A stretch of 64,000 bases of DNA from Plutella xylostella (Eukaryota > Arthropoda > Insecta > Lepidoptera > Plutellidae), in contig NC_063993.1 of NCBI RefSeq assembly GCF_932276165.1, forward strand, positions 9,930,001-9,994,000, read 5' to 3'. Position 1 is the first letter of the stretch. Each line of letters starts with the position of its first letter. Below, one piece after another: positions 57,879-64,000 of this stretch. Position numbers and translations under genes: made by a program. The notes beneath the pieces are model-generated. The model worked only from the letters and a program-made list of their open reading frames with translations, was not told the origin of the DNA and did no database searches.

Positions 57879-59613
57879 TGGCTATTTATAGACGAGCTCT
57901 GATGTATGAGGTTGTGCTGGTAATTTACTGAAAATTACTTTAATTACTTAATTAATAAACTCAATTATTCGCTTAATTGACTCTGGTCACCGGGATTCGA
58001 TAACTACAATTCAATAGTCCATTGACATATGGGTGTATATATTTCTTATAAACTTTGTCAGTTTTATATAAAAACTATATTATTATTTCATAAGCTATAT
58101 TTTGTATTTTAAAACTCGGATGGTACAATCGTAATTTCATTAACCTAATATCCGACCAATAAAGAAGAATGGCGAAACCTGACCCGCTTTGCATAAGTTA
58201 GCAGCCACTAACCAAACCTATTTTAAGTTATTGATAAAAATGTCTACTATCAGGGAAAAATATTTTAAAAAATCTAAACCATGGGGTTCTTGAGATATTA
58301 GGGTTCAAAAGTAAATTAATTAAAGATTTTTTTTTCGTTAAATAAGATTTTGATGAATGGTACAAGCACAAATAAGTTTTATAATCTAAATCATGGGATT
58401 CCCAATACATAGCGCATCACAGAATGTATTACATGATTTTATTTATGCAAATAATATCATAATTATTTTTGCACATTTCACACTCAGAAACCTATTTTTA
58501 TAAAGAGACCAATTTCAAAAATTATTTCATTCTATTCAAGTTCCCGTTATCCCGAAGTAACATAAAATACTTTTTATCCAGGAATTCCCACGGGAACACT
58601 TTTAAAATCAATTTTTAACTCGAGGGTAACATCTAGTACAGTAGAAAGACTTGATCTTTCAGCACCTATATCTTCGTTCTCCCATGCCTCATAATAATAA
58701 AATTAATACCAGTATATGCTGTAGTCACGGACTACACATCAGTGTATGTTTCATCAATGGCCGCTCTGGGTCATGGCGCCATAGAGAATTCGCCATTCTC
58801 CTTTGTCAATTCCAATCATAATACAACCTCAAGTAACAACTCCAAAGAAAACAGCACACCATAAAATTACAACACAGAAAAAACTGGCACCACATAACAG
58901 CACATTAACGGATTAAAAACGGCCCGTTCTACCTACCTCCTGATGTACCTACGTAGGTACCGGCCGGGGATCGAACCCGCACGTGCTTGGGGCGAGGCGA
59001 GGGGAGGTTCTATACCTACAGAGCCTACATGGGGTATTGGGGAAAAATGTGCCAGGCTTTTGACATTGGCTGTTGGTGGGTAGATAAGTTAGTTTCGGTA
59101 TAAATAGCTTCGAGTTATAACAAGTTGTCGATCACTGTATAATACTTATTATAGCTGTATTTTCTGGAATTAACTTGATGAATTATTATTTATAGAATGA
59201 TTCTTATAGCTTGGTGATGGTTTTCAGCGATTATCTATTAAGATTTATATAGAGGATTTTTAATACCTCTGAATGTGGAGTTATGATCCCCAGACATTAG
59301 AAGTAAACTTATGTTTTACGGTTGTATGACGGATAATTCAATGAGACGACAAAGTAAATTATCAAGTTCTTCGAACCCAAAATAATCACCTTACCGTGAT
59401 GTCGATTCTAAAAGCACAAGATTTAATTTTACGCAGTCAAACGTTTGGAAAATGAGATATACTGAAACTGTCACAGACGCATAATTTGAAAAAAGAATTT
59501 ACTTAAGTTTTCGACAGGAATAAAATTATAATTTGTGCGTTCAGAATCGAAATCAAATATCATTCCCATAATTACACCATCCCCAAATTAACCCCCCTCC
59601 TCTCCATCCACAG

Positions 59614-59810
59614 CCGGCCTCCCCTACAAAGTATACGGGGGGCACGAAGGCTCGCTCACTGAGAAGCGGAAGCAGCGCCGCATCAGGACCACCTTCACGT
59701 CGGCGCAGCTGAAGGAGCTGGAGAGAGCCTTCCAGGAGACGCACTACCCCGATATCTACACCAGGGAAGAAATCGCCATGAAGATTGATCTGACTGAGGC
59801 AAGAGTGCAG
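59614..59810 (+). CDS. Phox2: Phox2-type homeobox protein, exon 2 (homeodomain 1-46)
   Basis: The phase-1 C of exon 1 plus CC gives Pro73, then GLPYKVYGGHEGSLTEKRKQ and the homeodomain from Q93: RRIRTTFTSAQLKELERAF, QETHYPDIYTREEIAMKIDL, TEARVQ. KRKQRRIRTTFTSAQLKELE and THYPDIYTREExAxKIDLTE are near-identical to Phox2A/B, with only small changes (Ala-Phe-Gln for Val-Phe-Ala, Ile/Met for Leu/Leu). The intron after homeodomain residue 46 is the classic paired-class position. Helix 3 (VWFQNRRAKFRKQE), including Gln50, must lie in exon 3, which I do not find before 64000. Acceptor is CCACAG, donor GTATGT. Confidence 0.93.
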
Positions 59811-59818
59811 GTATGTAA

Positions 59819-59870
59819 AAGTAAAAGTAAAATATGCTTTATTGCCAAAATAAAAATGACCTAACTACAT
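59819..59870 (-). mobile_element. Possible LINE/SINE 3' tail next to the Phox2 donor
   Basis: AAGTAAAATATGCTTTATTG on the + strand is the inverse of a common retroposon ending (CAATAAAGCATATTTTAC). It sits within 20 bp of the splice donor. Weak evidence. Confidence 0.3.
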
Positions 59871-61040
59871 AACTTATTCTACATTATAATTACATTATAC
59901 TATTTTAGTTAAAATAAGTACTTCAAAGAGATTATTTTTTTCTTTTGGCAAATGGTGACATGCTCAGCATAAGTCGACGGAAAAATTGATTTCGATCGAC
60001 GCTGTTTTTCAGCATGCCCAGTGCGTTTATTTTATTTACAATATACTTACAGTCTAACAGGCCTTGTAAATTAAACTACAGAAATAACTATATAATAATA
60101 TGTTGGGTGCTTTAGGTTATTAGAGTGTAAAACATGCATTCAGCATTCAGTATTCTTTGTGTGTATAATTTACACAAGTGCGTCCACTTCATTGGCATTT
60201 CCGACGCCGTTTCTTGGTACATTTATGAAAATCAGCTTGGTCCGATATTGTAAGTATGAGCAGGTAATTGTAGTGATAGGAAACAACTGAAAGCCACTGT
60301 GATGTACGTTATGATATGATGTTAATTAATTAGGTATACAGTGATTCAGTAATAACATAAGTGCTACTTATTCGAAACAAATTGGTTAGTTATAAACTTA
60401 ACAGTGCACGCCTTCTGACAACCCGCGCTCGAATGATTTTCTAGGAATGGCCGGTAGACGTTGTACATGTAGGTAGGTACACATTTATATATATTGAATC
60501 AGCGTTTAGCCGCCTTTTAAAAGAAAATAATAAAAACTGTAAACAAAACAAAACAAAACAAAACAAAATTAAGATTAATTTATGATGATATCCTAACAAT
60601 ATGTACGATAACGCTACCGATAGGTAGACGCTTACCTTTACGGTTTCATCCACCAGTGGTTTGACGTTCGTTAAGCGAAAAATTCTCTGGGCTAACACTT
60701 CGTTGGTTGTAGCTTTCCTTATATGCTTTGCTAAACCACAAGTTTGAAAGATGGTGAATTCTGAAATTATTGTGATCTTAATTAAGTCGTTGTATATTCT
60801 TGATTGATGCCAGCTGGCGGCATGCTAGCAAATCCAGTAACATTTATGAAACCCAAATGTCAACAGCAAATATTTACCCATTAGATTTTACAAACGAAAT
60901 AAAAATAAACCAAAGCACCAAAACGTTCATGCAATGCAAATGCGTCGTTACGCAACAAACAGCCAAAAAAAAAAACAAACAGCTGAATTATTTCTATTGT
61001 CGGCCAGTATTTCAAAAAGGAACGTAAAAAAAGTCCGCCC

Positions 61041-61090
61041 GTCAGCCTTCCGCATTCCAATTAGTGTCTACTAATTCCTGGCTGGCTGAC
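61041..61090. promoter_or_regulatory. Nested palindrome with AATTAG/CTAATT core
   Basis: Outer GTCAGCC (61041-61047) and GGCTGAC (61084-61090) enclose inner AATTAG (61059-61064) and CTAATT (61071-61076). Inverted TAAT cores are typical homeodomain targets, and paired-class proteins bind such sites as dimers, though usually at closer spacing. Confidence 0.35.
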
Positions 61091-63145
61091 GGCTGCGTGA
61101 AAAAAGAAAACATTTCGTGGTTAAGTTCATAATTTCATAATAAGCGCTTATTTTTACGTGCCCACAGCGGCACATGAATATTTGATGGCGTGCAGCCCCA
61201 CGTCTATCTGATCACGTCCTGGAGTCACGACACTTATTCTATATTCTGAAGTCGCCGAGCCCCCGGGCTGCTGTATTGACCCGGATAGAATAAACTTACA
61301 CGGATGGACGACAAACTAAACATGGACCATGTATAAATAGAATCTTTAGTGACAGAGAGCCCGCGGGCGGCAACTAGTTTGGTTGTGTTGTGAATGTCTT
61401 ATTGGATTACTCTTCAAAAGCCTTAGGGTAAACGACCGTTTCAAGTGCTGTCGAAACATTATATTTCACACTCAATTCAAAGAACCACAGATGCACTTTT
61501 CCGCTACCCGTCAGCGCGTAAGTAAATAAGGGAAGGGCGCACATACCGCTCCCCATCTGCGCTCATTACGCTAAAAAGTGTGTATCGGAACGCACCGAGG
61601 CTATAAATACGGAGGGCGGTCGCGTATTTCAGCGGACACGACTTCTGATAATTAAAACTCGCCGGAAAATGCGAATTCACTTCACATATCACAATTATGC
61701 GCGCTGCAATCGCGACCGAGCTACAATCTACATGTTTACTGAAATGGCAACACATAAAACAATTAAAACCATTGTAATTTCGGCCCCTCGCGCGTTGTGG
61801 TTCATTTTCATTCTGATTATGTGTTTATATTGAAGTTCACGCGTTTTGCTTCGGCTAATGATGATTTAGGTACTTAATTAAAGCTATCGATGAGGCACAT
61901 TCTCATATTTTCAGCAATTAAATGAAGTGTAATACCGACTGGAAATAAAAAGTTGAAAATCAAGCGAAACCAACATAGAAAGCCAACTTTTTCATTCAAA
62001 ATGTGCATGAGATTAAATAGTGGCTGGTCAGAATGTTACAGATTTACATGTAATATACATTTTATTTCTCAAATGTTACGACAGGCGCGGGCGGGCGGGG
62101 CGCGGGGCGGGCGGGGAACAACCACACTCGCGTTTCAAATATTAATATTCATTTGCAAAATTTTACTTTGCATTCCGCTGAAAATTTCTCTCCCTTTCGG
62201 GATTCGCCTCACGAAAAAATGAATTAATTATCTCCCTTGTTAGAAGAGGCTCTGCGTTTGGATAATGATTTTGATATTTATGCTGAATGTGGGTGGGATT
62301 ATTACGAACTGCATTTTATTTTCTAAAATAACTTACTATTGCTCTTATAATTTTTAGCGGGAGTTTCTTAAATAATGTACCTATTACTCATATAATTTTT
62401 ATCATGAATCTTTCTCTTTATTTTTGTACGGCAATATAAACACAGCCTACTGCCATTAAGCAAATAGTTACTAGTCTCATGCTAAAACCTAGTTGCGGAA
62501 CGAAGCAATAAAACACCGAAAACTGGCCACCTGCGCCGAAACCCGGGAAATACAACAAAAGTGTGGCAACACCGGCCACCTGCTAACCTCCACGGAAACA
62601 AAAGAAAACGCGTGAAAAATGACCAGCTGCTTTTTAATACACGGCGTATTTTTCCCATTTTTCCCTAGCCCACGTTGTCATAGGGACGGGGCAATTTAAT
62701 CCATCAAATGGGCGTTGCATCGTCCCAGTCGATAAATTCTACATTATCACAATCGGTCTTTTTTGCGAGCCTCGCGCGGCGGATTAGGACATGGGAAATA
62801 TGGACCGCGCCACTTTGCCTGTCCTGTGTGATTAGACACTTAGAACTGTGCTTCTTTAAGCTTTGCTGTGTTATAAAGTGTTCGCAACTTCTTTTTGCTT
62901 TGTTTTGAATTCTTACATTCTCTACAACCATAGTTCCTGCCTTAAGTACCTACCTTTTTATGATAATGTGTTAATACCTCACTTACCCAACTAACACCGT
63001 AGCGTTAAAAAAACTCTCATATAACTTGTATAATGGTTCCATTAGAAAATTAAAGTGTTAAGACATAGCTGTATAAGAGTGTAGGAGAGTGCTCTAACTC
63101 ACTTATAACCACGAAAGAGGCCCACGATTTTGAGAGTTAAGGCTT

Positions 63146-63227
63146 TAGAAAGTCTGTAGAACGGTGTCATTGAAGTGTTTAAGTTATAGAAAGCCTGTAG
63201 TACGGTGTCATTGAAGTGCTAAAGTTA
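63146..63227 (+). repeat. Two tandem copies of a 41 bp unit
   Basis: TAGAAAGTCTGTAGAACGGT (63146) and TAGAAAGCCTGTAGTACGGT (63187), both followed by GTCATTGAAGTG. AGTGTTAAG/TTAACACT words recur on both sides (63050-63070, 63780-63910). Confidence 0.8.
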
Positions 63228-64000
63228 CTATAGAAGAGCGTTTAATCCCTCTCAGCTAGAACTTTTACCGGTATAGTTGTAGTTGTAGAATGGTTATTTG
63301 AATCCCTGACTCTTATTTGTTTGGTAAAAAAGGGTTAAGTGAGTATGTTACCGTTTTTCGAATACACTTTTACCATACAAGTTGTATGTCTTTGAAAATA
63401 ATAGTGTCAACAGCAATCATACGCGATAGTATTAGAGTGACAGTATTGATCATTACTAAATAACAGTAAATATAATATATTAACTTGACTTAACATGTTT
63501 TGTGAATTGAAAATAATATGCCATTGTAATTTTACTGTAATGTATACCATATTTCCCACCTCAATTTTAATGCGCTCCAAATTTATTAAGGATTTCAAAT
63601 GAAACATAAGTAAATATAAAATAGACGACTCAATTTTGTATTTTTTTGCATCCTTGCTGTATGTCCATTAGTTTCATAAATCGATTGGCATGACTGGAAT
63701 GACAAAATTAACATAAATAAGTAAGTATTTTAAAGCAAAATATTGTTTATCCCATATATGAGTATTAAAGGAAACCACTTAACAACCATAAGTGTTAACA
63801 GGTGTCAGTGAGCACTCTTGTATAGCTTTAGGTTCTAGAAACAGTTTAAACCTATAACATCTTAATTATAATTGCTTTGACTAATACCATTTTAACACTT
63901 AAACCTGCTGTTAACACTAATTCCATTTGTTAACTCATCTTTATCGCTTTATGTTAGAACTGAGATAATTATAACACAGTTATACAGGTTAAAGTTATAA

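Larger units (their letters stand above)
50440..59613 (+). other. Phox2 intron 1, 9.2 kb
   Basis: Contains two CTACG clusters, a MITE at 51974 and a LINE tail at 54403. A CpG-rich stretch at 53010-53160, a G-rich tract at 57170-57220 and a CpG patch near 57300 may be regulatory. Otherwise AT-rich, with no gene recognised. Confidence 0.8.
59811..64000 (+). other. Phox2 intron 2 (partial)
   Basis: Starts at donor GTATGT and runs off the window. It holds a possible LINE tail right after the donor, an (AAAAC)n run at 60543-60569, a homeodomain-type palindrome at 61041, a CpG patch at 62083-62115, and short tandem repeats near 63150. No further exon seen. Confidence 0.75.

Overview
This is nuclear DNA of an animal, most likely a moth or butterfly. 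Genes are split by GT-AG introns. The spacers are AT-rich, full of AGGTA/TACCT-type simple sequence, and crowded with transposon debris of kinds I know from Lepidoptera: tRNA-derived SINEs, RTE- and jockey-like LINE tails, Harbinger, a piggyBac-like remnant and MITEs. There are no operons and no bacterial features.

Three host genes can be supported, all on the + strand. (1) A 60-residue cytochrome bc1 subunit of the UQCR11/6.4 kDa family at 9800-9982, with a poly(A) signal at 10075. (2) Cyclin D in four coding exons (11909-12136, 14809-15024, 16829-16985, 31797-32083). It encodes 295 residues with an LxCxE motif at the N-terminus and a TPTD degron-like tail, and it has a ~1.8 kb 3'UTR ending near 33908. 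(3) The first two coding exons of a Phox2-type paired-class homeobox gene (50223-50439, 59614-59810). The second exon stops at homeodomain residue 46 and the rest lies beyond the window.

Layout. 1-897 is the 3' end of an I-like LINE. 972-3430 is a ~1.9 kb inverted-repeat DNA transposon carrying tRNA-like modules near both ends and interrupted by a LINE fragment. 3727-7129 holds two tandem, decayed PIF/Harbinger units, followed by a 374 bp tandem duplication and a nested palindrome (8098-8587). The UQCR11-like gene and a largely featureless spacer lead to cyclin D. Cyclin D intron 3 (14.8 kb) holds a second copy of the tRNA-module transposon, itself split by an RTE-type LINE that left an 8 bp target duplication in the terminal repeat. 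The same intron holds a piggyBac-like remnant, a MITE, and a region with 21-bp-phased CATTGCCGTGG motifs into which a SINE and an RT fragment sit. The CycD-Phox2 spacer (33.9-50.2 kb) contains a second motif-repeat element (35354-38012), a 662 bp TATTC array grown from a LINE tail, a SINE, and a 2.3 kb transposon with 13 bp inverted ends and an 8 bp target duplication whose decayed transposase I cannot place in a classical superfamily. Phox2 introns carry MITEs, CTACG clusters and a homeodomain-type palindrome.

The most unusual signals are the conserved facing tRNA-like modules in a DNA transposon, the two short-motif-array elements, the three-armed palindrome and the unplaced 8-bp-TSD transposon. 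All calls come from reading the sequence and memory of protein families; no search was run.
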